From an uncultured Pseudorhodobacter sp. (GTDB lineage Bacteria; Pseudomonadota; Alphaproteobacteria; Rhodobacterales; Rhodobacteraceae), in contig CAMFIX010000045.1 of NCBI GenBank assembly GCA_945952425.1, positions 1 through 11,999 of the forward strand: a stretch of 11,999 nucleotides of DNA, written 5' to 3'. Shown piece by piece: positions 1 through 6,926 of the stretch. Each line of letters starts with the position of its first letter. Positions within the stretch are counted from its first letter, which is position 1. The translations under genes were made by a program, and so were the position numbers. The notes beneath the pieces were generated by a model. It did no database searches and had not been told where the DNA came from. It saw only the letters and a program-made list of their open reading frames with translations.

Positions 1-179
1 AGCACGGTCAAGTTGCGCTGAATGCCGGGGAACAGGGAAAACGGCCCATCTTCAGCCACCTGCGCGCGAGACAGACGCAGCTGCAGGTGGTCGGTCTCTT
101 GCCGATACAGCTCGATCGTGGTGCCCTTGCCATTGGCCCAGGGCATCGGGCGGAAGTCCTTTTCGGTCAGGTGGATCAC
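1..179 (-). CDS. HutD/Ves family protein (partial, N-terminal 59 residues)
   Basis: This is the start of a gene that runs off the left edge of the window. The visible residues include PMPWANGKGTTIEL near the N-terminus, then RLSRAQVAEDGPFSLFPG and a following RNLTVL. This pattern of PW-x-NG-G-T-T-E, DGPFS-x-FPG and R-LTVL is characteristic of the HutD/Ves (DUF886) family of small cupin-fold proteins. HutD is associated with histidine-utilisation operons in some bacteria, but its biochemical role is not settled and no other hut gene is visible here. I chose the GTG start at 179-177 because it overlaps the rmuC stop (GTGA) and gives the usual family beginning; a GGAG sits about 11 bases upstream. 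No ATG or other start precedes it nearby in frame. The family call is firm; the function is not. Confidence 0.8.
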   Translation of the reverse strand, partial: MIHLTEKDFRPMPWANGKGTTIELYRQETDHLQLRLSRAQVAEDGPFSLFPGIQRNLTV

Positions 180-1288
180 TTGGATTCGATCTCCTCGAAG
201 TCGAAATTGTCCAGCCGCCGGGCCCGTTTTCCGGCCTTGTCGGCCGAGGTCCGGATCTCTTCGATGTCACGCGCGGCCTGGCCGAAATGACGGTCCAGGT
301 TGCCGACACGCTCGCTCAGCCGGTCGATGTCTTTCGACAACTCGGCCAGCTCTTTGCGGATCGCGCCGGCCTGTTCCTTCATCCGCGCGTCCTTCAGCAC
401 CGCGCGCATCGTGTTCAACGTGGCCATGCAGGTGGTGGGCGAGACGATCCACACGCGCAGGCTGAACCCCTCGCGCACCAGCTCGGGAAAATTGGCATGC
501 AGCTCGGCATAGACCGCTTCGGAGGGCAAAAACATCAGCGCACCCTCCGCCGTTTCGCCCTCAACAATATACTTTTCCGCGATGGCGCGCAGATGGGCGC
601 GGATGGCGACCTTGAAGGCGGTTGCGGCCTCCTGCAGGGCGCGCGGGCTGTCGGCGCGGCGCAAAGCCTCGTAGGCTTCCAGCGGGAATTTCGCGTCGAT
701 GACGATGGGGCCTGGAGGTTTGGGCAAGTGAACGAGGCAATCCGCGCGGCGGCCGTTGGTCAGCGTCGCCTGCATCGTATAGCTGTCGGGCGGCAGGGCC
801 TTGGCCACGATGTCATGCAGCTGGATCTCTCCAAAGGCGCCGCGGGTTTGCTTGTTCGAGAGAATATCCTGCAAGCTCAATACATTGCCTGACAGTTTCT
901 CGATATTCGCCTGGGCCTTGTCGATGGTTTCCAGTCGCTGGTGCAAGTCTCCCAGGCTGCGCGCGGTGCGGATCGAGGTACCCTGCAGCGTCTCGATCAT
1001 GCCCTTTTGCACCTCGTCCAACCGGCTTTCCATCAGCCGCAGCATGGCGGATTGGGCATGGGTCTGCACCTCTGACACCGAGGTCAACCCGCCCGCCAGC
1101 CGCTCTTGCCCCTCGGCCAGACCCTGGACGCGCTTGGACAGCCAGGCCATCTCTTGCAGCATCAGCGGGTTCGGTCGGCTGGCGCGAAAGGTTAACAGAA
1201 CGACTAAAATCAGCAGCAAAAAGGCACCGGCGGGCAGCAGAACCTCGGGCGCGGTCCAGGGATAGCTTTGGCCGAAAAGCGTAATCAT
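176..1288 (-). CDS. rmuC: RmuC family DNA recombination protein
   Basis: This is a 370-residue RmuC homologue. A single membrane segment lies at about residues 15-34 (EVLLPAGAFLLLILVVLLTF). A region of coiled-coil character follows at about 45-145. The RmuC core then contains GAFGE (150-154), VIDAKFPLEAY (196-206), FLPSEAVYAEL (253-263) and SPTT (283-286), with a second helical stretch to the end. In E. coli RmuC limits recombination at inverted repeats and has a nuclease-like fold; a direct activity is not well defined. The protein is shorter than the roughly 475-residue E. coli one, mainly in the coiled coil. The open frame extends 23 codons further upstream, but I chose the ATG at 1288-1286, which overlaps the mutL stop by 4 bp (ATGA), puts the membrane helix near the N-terminus and suggests translational coupling to mutL. 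Confidence 0.92.
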   Translation of the reverse strand: MITLFGQSYPWTAPEVLLPAGAFLLLILVVLLTFRASRPNPLMLQEMAWLSKRVQGLAEGQERLAGGLTSVSEVQTHAQSAMLRLMESRLDEVQKGMIETLQGTSIRTARSLGDLHQRLETIDKAQANIEKLSGNVLSLQDILSNKQTRGAFGEIQLHDIVAKALPPDSYTMQATLTNGRRADCLVHLPKPPGPIVIDAKFPLEAYEALRRADSPRALQEAATAFKVAIRAHLRAIAEKYIVEGETAEGALMFLPSEAVYAELHANFPELVREGFSLRVWIVSPTTCMATLNTMRAVLKDARMKEQAGAIRKELAELSKDIDRLSERVGNLDRHFGQAARDIEEIRTSADKAGKRARRLDNFDFEEIESK

Positions 1289-3093
1289 GTGCGCCCGAAC
1301 AGCCGTTCGATGTCGGAGAGTTTCAGCTCCACATAGGTCGGCCGCCCGTGATTGCACTGGCCGGAAAGCGGCGTCGCCTCCATCTCGCGCAGGAGGGCGT
1401 TCATCTCTTCGGCGCGCATCTGCCGGCCCGAACGGATCGAGCCATGGCAGGCCATCCGCGAGAGGATCGCGTCCATCTTCGCCTTCAGCGAGGGCGCCTC
1501 GCCCTGGTCGGTCAGCTCGTCCAGCACATCGGCCAGAAGCGCCTTGGCCGAGGCCTGGCCAAGGATTGCGGGCACTTCGCGCACCGCGATGGCCTGGCCG
1601 CCGAAGGGTTCCAGCACCAGGCCAAGCCCCGCCAGATCGTCGGCAAAGGCCAGCAGCCGGGCGTGGTCGGCGGCGGAAAGTTCAAGGATTTCAGGGATCA
1701 GCAGCGCTTGGGTCGGGATACCGCTCGCATCGCGCTGCGCTTTCAGACGCTCGTACACCAGTCGTTCATGCGCGGCGTGCTGGTCGACGATGACGATGCC
1801 GGTCGCGGTCTGGGCGATGATGTAATTCTCGTGCAGCTGGGCGCGGGCGGCGCCGAGCGGGTGGTCGACGGGCGTCTCGGCCACCGGCTCTACCCGGGCC
1901 GAGGGCGCCTCGGCGAAGCCTGGCGCCTGGGCCTGGAAGGCGGCGCTCAGCGCGCCGTAAGAGGGTCGCGAGGCGAGGTCCATCTGGTAGACCCGGGGGG
2001 CTTCGGGCCGCAGCGCCTCGACCGTCGCCGTCGCCACGGTCGAAGAGGCGCGCGTCGCGCCTTGGGCCAGAACCATGCGCAAGCCGGTGATGATGAGGCT
2101 GCGCGCGGCCTCGGGTTCGCGGAAGCGGACCTCGGATTTCGCGGGGTGAACGTTAACGTCCACCCGTTCGGGATCGCAGCTCAGGTTCAGCACGGCGGCC
2201 GGGAAACGGTCGCGCGACAGAACATCCAGATAGGCGACCTTCAGCGCGCCATATAGCAGCCGGTCCTGCACCGGGCGGCCGTTGACGAAGAGGAATTGCT
2301 GCACCGACGTGCCGCGCGAATAGGTCGGCAGGGCGGCATAGCCCGACAGGTGCAACCCGTCGCGCTCGACATCCACCCGCAGGGCGTTGGCGGTGAATTC
2401 GGCCCCCAGAACCCGCGTCAACCGGCGCTGCAAGGCGTCGAAGAAATCGCCGTTTTCGGGGTCCAGCCGCAGGATGACGCGGGCGGGTTCGCCCTCGGCC
2501 ACCTCGGTCAGGGTGAAGCCGACCAGCGGTTCGGCCATCGCGAGGCGACGCACGACCTCGGCAATCGCCATGGCCTCGGCCCGGTCGCTGCGTAGAAATT
2601 TCAGCCGGGCGGGGGTGGCATAGAACAGATCCCGCAGCTCGATCACGGTGCCCGGCGCGGCAGAGGCCGGGACGACCGCCCCCATCCGCCCGCCCTCGAC
2701 CACCAGCCGATGCCCCTCTTCGCCGCGCACCCGGGAGGTGATCGCCAGCCGCCCGACCGCCCCCAGCGAGGCCAGAGCCTCGCCGCGAAAGCCGAAGGAG
2801 CGGATGTTCAACAGGTCGCTGCCGTCGATTTTCGACGTCGCATGGCGCGCGACGGCCAGTGGCAGATCGTCCGGCCCCATGCCGCAGCCGTCGTCTGTGA
2901 CGCGGATCAGCACCTTGCCGCCCGCCGCGTAATCGACCGAAATCCGCCGCGCGCCAGCGTCCAGCGCGTTTTCCACCAGCTCTTTCACGGCAGAGGCGGG
3001 ACGTTCCACCACCTCGCCCGCCGCGATCCGGTTGATCGCGGCCTCGTCCAAAAGCCGAATGGCGGGGCGTATCTTGGGGGCGGGGCTGTTCAT
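1285..3093 (-). CDS. mutL: DNA mismatch repair protein MutL (endonuclease type)
   Basis: This is a complete 602-residue MutL, the mismatch-repair ATPase that links mismatch recognition by MutS to strand incision. The N-terminal GHKL ATPase shows AAGEVVERPASAVKELVENA, with E38 matching the catalytic Glu (E29) of E. coli and N42 the Mg-binding Asn. It also has the DDGCGM, HATSKI and GFRGEALASL motifs, and VDVNVHPAKSEVRF at about 311-324. After a low-complexity linker (about 345-415) the C-terminal domain carries DQHAAHERLVYE (437-448), ACHGSIR (548-554) and CNHGRPT (580-586). These are the metal-binding motifs of nicking MutL proteins, absent from E. coli MutL, so this one should cut DNA itself. 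That fits alphaproteobacteria, which generally lack MutH. The start at 3093 gives the normal N-terminus. The only ribosome-binding candidate is a weak GGTGGG directly before the ATG, and a hairpin lies just upstream. Confidence 0.97.
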   Translation of the reverse strand: MNSPAPKIRPAIRLLDEAAINRIAAGEVVERPASAVKELVENALDAGARRISVDYAAGGKVLIRVTDDGCGMGPDDLPLAVARHATSKIDGSDLLNIRSFGFRGEALASLGAVGRLAITSRVRGEEGHRLVVEGGRMGAVVPASAAPGTVIELRDLFYATPARLKFLRSDRAEAMAIAEVVRRLAMAEPLVGFTLTEVAEGEPARVILRLDPENGDFFDALQRRLTRVLGAEFTANALRVDVERDGLHLSGYAALPTYSRGTSVQQFLFVNGRPVQDRLLYGALKVAYLDVLSRDRFPAAVLNLSCDPERVDVNVHPAKSEVRFREPEAARSLIITGLRMVLAQGATRASSTVATATVEALRPEAPRVYQMDLASRPSYGALSAAFQAQAPGFAEAPSARVEPVAETPVDHPLGAARAQLHENYIIAQTATGIVIVDQHAAHERLVYERLKAQRDASGIPTQALLIPEILELSAADHARLLAFADDLAGLGLVLEPFGGQAIAVREVPAILGQASAKALLADVLDELTDQGEAPSLKAKMDAILSRMACHGSIRSGRQMRAEEMNALLREMEATPLSGQCNHGRPTYVELKLSDIERLFGRT

Positions 3094-3106
3094 CCCACCA
3101 GTTATA

Positions 3107-3127
3107 GCGGGGAGAGTGCCTCCCCGC
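3107..3127 (-). other. GC-rich hairpin between the second M16 gene and mutL
   Basis: Read on the minus strand the sequence is GCGGGGAG-GCACT-CTCCCCGC, a perfect 8-bp stem with a 5-base loop. It can be extended outward by weaker G-U and U-A pairs. It occupies most of the 42-bp gap and ends 13 bases before the mutL ATG. No run of U follows, so it is not a classic intrinsic terminator. It could slow or process the transcript at the M16-mutL boundary. The pairing is seen directly; any role is inference. Confidence 0.5.
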
Positions 3128-3135
3128 CACCGATT

Positions 3136-4425
3136 CTAATCGGCCTTGCCGTCGCCGACCATCACGAAGCTCAATTCCCCAGGCGTCAGCAGTTTCGCCG
3201 CCACCCGGTTCACATCGGCCAAGGTCACCGCCTCGACCTTGGCGTTGCGCGTCGCGGGATAGTCGGTCGGCAGCCCCAGCATCTGCATCCCCACCAGGAT
3301 CGAGGCGATCCTCGCGTTGCCGTCGAAACGCAGCGGATAGGAGCCCGTCAGATAGGTCTTGGTGTCGTCCAGCTCTTTCTGCGTGACGCCCTTGGCCAGC
3401 CCCGCCCAGACGTCGCGGATCACCTTGACCGTCTCGGCCACCTTGTCGTTGGAGACCGAAACCGAGCCCTCCAGCGCCTGGGCATGGTCATAGATCACCA
3501 GGCTGGAGTCGATCCCATAGGTCAGCCCGCGCTTTTCGCGGACCTCGTCCATGAGGCGCGAGGAGAATCCGTTGCCCCCGAGGATCTCGTTCAGGATCGT
3601 GGCGGCGAAGTAATCCGGGTCGTCGAAGCGCAGGCCCTTCTGCCAGAAAAGGATCGTGGTCTGCGGCCCAGGGAAGGGTTGCGCGATCACGCCGCCGGGC
3701 ACGTTCAGCTTCACATCCGAAGGCTGCGGCGCGCCCTTGGCGGGCAGGCCGCCGAGGAGCTGGTCCAAGGCCTTGCCCAGCTGATCGGGCGTGATGTCGC
3801 CCGCCGCCGCCACATAGATCCGGTCGCGCGCCATGGCGCCCTTCCAGGCGGTCACCAGGTCGTCGCGCGTCAGGGCCTTGACGCTGTCGGCGGTGCCGTT
3901 CTCGTCGCTGCCATAGGGGTGATCGCCGAAAGCGGTATGGGCCAGAAGCGTGCTGGCGATCGTGTCGGGGTCTTTGGCGTTGCTGGAAATCACCTGCAAG
4001 ACCTGCGCCCGCACCCGTTCGACCGCTTCGGTGTCGAAACGCGGGGCGGTCAGGGCGCCTTGCAAGAGCCCCAGCGCCTTGTCGCGGTTTTCCGTCAGCA
4101 TCTTGGCCGAGACATCGACCCCATCGGCATCGGCAGAGAATTTGAAATCCGCCGCCAGCCCGTCGCGCGCGGCGGCAAAGGCTTGCGCGTCCAGATCGCC
4201 CGAGCCTTCCTCGATCAGCGCGGTCATCAGGTTGGTCGCGCCCCTTTTGCCGGGCAGGTCCAGCGAGGTGCCGCCCTGAAAGCGGATGTCCAGGGCCGTG
4301 AAGGCGATGTCGTGATTCTCGACCAGCCAGGCCTTGATGCCGCCGGGCGAGGTGACTTCCTGGATCTTGATTTCGGCCAGGGCGGGCGAGGCGAGAAAGG
4401 CCAAAAGCGTCAGAAGGCGGATCAT
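3136..4425 (-). CDS. M16 family peptidase-like protein, non-catalytic subunit
   Basis: This 429-residue protein has a signal peptide (MIRLLTLLAFLASPALA, probable cut after A17) and the two-lobed M16 (insulinase/pitrilysin) fold. The zinc site is lost: where the family has HxxEH, this protein reads NLMTA (residues 65-69). It keeps the C-terminal substrate-binding Arg/Tyr pair, R296 and Y303, in VREKRGLTYG. Known heterodimeric M16B proteases divide these roles between two subunits, and the gene just upstream carries the zinc site, so I infer this is the partner subunit of one periplasmic protease. The start codon overlaps the upstream stop by 4 bp (ATGA), and a good ribosome binding site, GGAGGAA, lies at 4437-4431. 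Its substrate is unknown; a role in clearing signal or other peptides in the periplasm is possible. Confidence 0.93.
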   Translation of the reverse strand: MIRLLTLLAFLASPALAEIKIQEVTSPGGIKAWLVENHDIAFTALDIRFQGGTSLDLPGKRGATNLMTALIEEGSGDLDAQAFAAARDGLAADFKFSADADGVDVSAKMLTENRDKALGLLQGALTAPRFDTEAVERVRAQVLQVISSNAKDPDTIASTLLAHTAFGDHPYGSDENGTADSVKALTRDDLVTAWKGAMARDRIYVAAAGDITPDQLGKALDQLLGGLPAKGAPQPSDVKLNVPGGVIAQPFPGPQTTILFWQKGLRFDDPDYFAATILNEILGGNGFSSRLMDEVREKRGLTYGIDSSLVIYDHAQALEGSVSVSNDKVAETVKVIRDVWAGLAKGVTQKELDDTKTYLTGSYPLRFDGNARIASILVGMQMLGLPTDYPATRNAKVEAVTLADVNRVAAKLLTPGELSFVMVGDGKAD

Positions 4426-5756
4426 TTCGGTTCCTCCGGGCTCAGCCAGCCGGTCACGGATTGCTTGGGGTCCAGCACTTGCGCAGCGGCAGCCATCACG
4501 TCCTGGGGGGTGACATCGGCCAAGACCTTGGGCCAGTCCTGCACGTCCTGCACCGTCAGGCCCGAGGCCAGCGCCATGCCATAGCGATGCGCGGCGCCTT
4601 GGGTGTTGTCCTGGTCGTAAACCTGCTTGGCGCGGATTTGCGCCTTGATCCGGTCGAACTCGGCCTGATCGACGCCATCCTTCAGGAACTTGGCGAGGCA
4701 GGCATCCATCGCCTTTTCGGCATCCCCCAGGCTGACCCCTTGCGCCGGCACGACCACCAGGCCGAAGGTCGTCGGGTCCAGCGAGATGCCGTCATATTGC
4801 GCCGCGACATAGGTCGCTTCGTGGCTGTCGAACATCAGCGACCGGGCCATCAGCGAGGTCGAGGCATTGCCACCCAGAAGCTCGGCCAGGATGGTCAGCG
4901 CGGCGGCCTGTTTCTGATCGCCGGTCTTTGCCTGCGGGGCAAGGTAGGTGCGCACGACATAGGGCTGCGCGACGCGCGGGTCGGTCATCGTCAACCGGCG
5001 GGCGGCGAGCTGCGGCGGCTCGACCGGCCGCACCCGCGGCTGGATCGCATCCGAGGGCGGGATCGGGCCGTAGTATTTCTTCGCCAAGGCCAGAACCTCG
5101 TCCGGCTTCACATCGCCAGCCACGATCAGGATCGCATTGTTGGGCGCATAATTCGCCTTGTAGAAGTCCAGCGCGTCCTGCCGCGTCAGCCCCTCCATCT
5201 CGCTCCGCCAGCCGATGACCGGGGTGCCATAGGGATGGTTCAGATATTGCGCCGCGCCCATCTGTTCGGTGAACAGCGCGGAAGGGTCGCTGTCGGTGCG
5301 CTGGGTGCGTTCGTCCAGGATGACCTTCAGCTCGGTGTCGACATCTTGCTGGGTCAGGTTCAGATTGTGCATCCGGTCGGATTCCAGCTGCATCACCAGC
5401 CCGAGCCTGTCCGCCGCAACCCGTTGGAAATAGGCGGTATAATCCTGGGTGGTGAAGGCGTTGTCCGACCCGCCTTGCGCCGCCACGATCTTGGACAGAT
5501 CGCCCGGTGCCACGGTCTTGGTGCCCTGGAACATCAGGTGCTCCAGGAAATGGGCGATGCCGGAATGGCCGCGCGCCTGGTCTGCGGCACCGATGCGATA
5601 CCAGACCATGTGAACGACGACCGGGGCGCGGTGATCCTCGATCACCACGACCTCCATCCCGTTGTCGAGCTTGGCGCTCGTCACCGGACCGGCAAAGGCG
5701 GGCAGGGCGAGCATCAGGAAAAACGCGGTCAGCAGATTGCGCAAGGGGGTCTCCAT
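4422..5756 (-). CDS. M16 family zinc peptidase, catalytic subunit
   Basis: This 444-residue secreted M16 metallopeptidase has a signal peptide (hydrophobic LLTAFFLMLALPAFA, probable cut after A22). The inverted zinc motif HFLEH is at residues 69-73, and E149 is the likely third zinc ligand, with the family spacing of HxxEH followed by about 75 residues and Glu. Further family features are SDNAFTTQDYTAYF (97-110) and the C-terminal GGN-type loop. The Arg of the substrate-binding Arg/Tyr pair is missing: F309 aligns where Arg is expected, with Y316 kept. The downstream gene has that Arg but no zinc site, so the two probably work as a heterodimer in the periplasm. The ATG at 5756 is preceded in frame by a TAG 21 bases upstream and has no clear ribosome binding site. 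A TTG at 5744-5742, six bases after a GGAG, is an alternative start that would remove four residues. Confidence 0.95.
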   Translation of the reverse strand: METPLRNLLTAFFLMLALPAFAGPVTSAKLDNGMEVVVIEDHRAPVVVHMVWYRIGAADQARGHSGIAHFLEHLMFQGTKTVAPGDLSKIVAAQGGSDNAFTTQDYTAYFQRVAADRLGLVMQLESDRMHNLNLTQQDVDTELKVILDERTQRTDSDPSALFTEQMGAAQYLNHPYGTPVIGWRSEMEGLTRQDALDFYKANYAPNNAILIVAGDVKPDEVLALAKKYYGPIPPSDAIQPRVRPVEPPQLAARRLTMTDPRVAQPYVVRTYLAPQAKTGDQKQAAALTILAELLGGNASTSLMARSLMFDSHEATYVAAQYDGISLDPTTFGLVVVPAQGVSLGDAEKAMDACLAKFLKDGVDQAEFDRIKAQIRAKQVYDQDNTQGAAHRYGMALASGLTVQDVQDWPKVLADVTPQDVMAAAAQVLDPKQSVTGWLSPEEPK

Positions 5757-5779
5757 GGCGGCACGAGCGTCACCCTAAC

Positions 5780-5804
5780 CGGCCATGCGCCCCGCGCATA
5801 GCCG
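5780..5804 (-). other. strong GC-rich hairpin between the BamF-like gene and the M16 pair
   Basis: On the minus strand the sequence reads CGGCUAUGCGC-GGG-GCGCAUGGCCG. It forms an 11-bp stem with one G-U wobble and a 3-base loop. It is the main feature of the 75-bp gap, the longest intergenic space in the window. The bases after it (GUUAGGGUGACG) hold no U-run, so it is at best a non-canonical terminator. It may instead stabilise the upstream mRNA or mark an RNA processing point. The structure is visible; its function is inference. Confidence 0.5.
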
Positions 5805-5831
5805 CCCCAACGCGGATTTGAGGTCACGTCA

Positions 5832-6401
5832 TTACTGGAAGAATTTCTGTTCCGAATTGGTGCCGCCGGTGTTCAGCTTGGGCTGATCGACCGAGCTGGC
5901 CGGGGGCGGCGCCGAGGGCGTCGGCACGCCCGCCGCCCGCCACCGCATCAGCTCTTTGTACTGGTCCAGCCAGCTGGCGCGGTAGGCGTCGAAATAGGTG
6001 GTCAGGCCGAAGGCGCGCTCCAGCAACCGGCCGGGGTGTTTCTTGCGGAAGGCCAGGTCTTCGGCGGCGAGGCTCGCGCGGATGTTCGGATCGGTGCCAT
6101 GGCGCCCGGCATAGGCCACAAGCGCGGCATCGCCCGCCCCGGCCCCCGGCTTGCCGCCCAGGGCCAGGATCGCGTCGTCCTTGGGATGCTGGTCGGTCAG
6201 ATTCGCGCCGCCCGGCGTGGGGGCGGGCAAGGCGGCGAGGTCGGGCGGCAGCTCCAGGCTTTTCGGCGGCAGGATGGCGAATTCGTCCGGCCCGTTGGTG
6301 GTCGAACGCAGGTTCATCAGATGCGGCACGCGGTCGCGCGACCCACAGGACGCAAGCGCCATCAGAACGACGCCCGCCAGAACCAGCCCTGCCTTCCGCA
6401 T
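5832..6401 (-). CDS. BamF-like (DUF3035) outer-membrane lipoprotein
   Basis: This is a 189-residue lipoprotein. The N-terminus (MRKAGLVLAGVVLMALASC) ends in a lipobox, LASC, with lipidated Cys19 followed by Gly, which predicts the outer membrane. The mature part contains R32 and DEF (39-41), then LPPDLAALPAPTPGGANLTD (51-70). This R...DEF plus proline-rich signature matches DUF3035 and the BamF subunit described in alphaproteobacterial BAM complexes, which assemble outer-membrane beta-barrel proteins. The C-terminal half is variable, with a proline/alanine-rich tail. Three possible starts sit in tandem (TTG, ATG, ATG at 6407, 6404 and 6401). GGGGAG at 6413-6408 is best spaced, six bases, from the ATG at 6401; the choice changes only one or two residues. 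The gene follows lspA, whose product would cleave its signal peptide. Confidence 0.85.
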   Translation of the reverse strand: MRKAGLVLAGVVLMALASCGSRDRVPHLMNLRSTTNGPDEFAILPPKSLELPPDLAALPAPTPGGANLTDQHPKDDAILALGGKPGAGAGDAALVAYAGRHGTDPNIRASLAAEDLAFRKKHPGRLLERAFGLTTYFDAYRASWLDQYKELMRWRAAGVPTPSAPPPASSVDQPKLNTGGTNSEQKFFQ

Positions 6402-6427
6402 CATCAACTCCCCGATCCTTTCCCGTC

Positions 6428-6925
6428 TTAGCGCAAGCCTTTGCGCCCGTCACGCGGGTTCTTGGTACCGGCCTGGCCCGTGAACAGGATCAGGCCGACG
6501 GCGCCGAAGAAGATCGAGATATCGGCCACGTTGAAGGAAAACGGGTTGTCGATGCCGCAGCACGACATGTTCAGGAAGTCGGCCACCGCACCATAGATCA
6601 CCCGGTCGATGACATTGCCGAGCGCCCCGCCGATCAACAGGCCTGCCGCATAGTGCACCCGCGCCGTGCCGTCCTTCAGCGCCCAGCGGAAGACCCAGGC
6701 GCTGATGGCGACGGCCACCGCGATCAGCGCCCAGCGCATCAGGGCGCCGTCACTGCCCAAAAGCCCGAAGTTCACCCCGTAATTCCAGGCCATGCGGAAG
6801 ACGAGGAAAGGGTTCACGACGTCGAATTCGACCCGGTTCTTCAGGTCAAGCACTTGAACGACCAGGAATTTCGTCAGCTGGTCCAGGGCGAAGACCGCCG
6901 CAGCGGTCAGAAGGATGCGCTTCAT
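6428..6925 (-). CDS. lspA: lipoprotein signal peptidase (signal peptidase II)
   Basis: This 165-residue inner-membrane aspartyl protease removes the signal peptide of diacylglyceryl-modified prolipoproteins. Four hydrophobic helices are visible. Family motifs are DQLTK (15-19), WNYGVNFGLL (47-56), GGALGNVIDR (99-108) with VADF, and FNVADISIF (131-139). The two catalytic aspartates are D116 and D135. Length is normal for LspA. The open frame continues upstream inside purH, but I chose the ATG at 6925-6923: it gives the standard N-terminus (MKRILL...) and lies one base after the purH stop (TGA-G-ATG). No convincing ribosome binding site precedes it, so translation is probably coupled to purH. 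The BamF-like lipoprotein 26 bp downstream is a natural client. Globomycin is the known inhibitor of this family. Confidence 0.97.
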   Translation of the reverse strand: MKRILLTAAAVFALDQLTKFLVVQVLDLKNRVEFDVVNPFLVFRMAWNYGVNFGLLGSDGALMRWALIAVAVAISAWVFRWALKDGTARVHYAAGLLIGGALGNVIDRVIYGAVADFLNMSCCGIDNPFSFNVADISIFFGAVGLILFTGQAGTKNPRDGRKGLR

Positions 6926-6926
6926 C

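Noticed and set aside
1289..1357. An upstream extension of rmuC into mutL
   Set aside because: The extra 23 residues are the mutL 3' end read in another frame; the ATGA overlap at 1285-1288 is the natural start.
2710..4584. An open frame of about 620 codons on the plus strand
   Set aside because: It is antisense to mutL and the second M16 gene, crosses two gene boundaries and shows the low-complexity Arg/Gln/His-rich composition of a shadow frame.
4461..5801. An open frame of about 446 codons on the plus strand opposite the first M16 gene
   Set aside because: Composition is that of an antisense shadow, with many His, Arg and Gln residues and no motifs. The opposite strand holds a clear zinc peptidase.
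5757..5831. An intrinsic terminator or a promoter for the M16 pair
   Set aside because: The hairpin is strong but has no U-run, and I find no convincing -35/-10 pair in this GC-rich gap, so I list only the structure.
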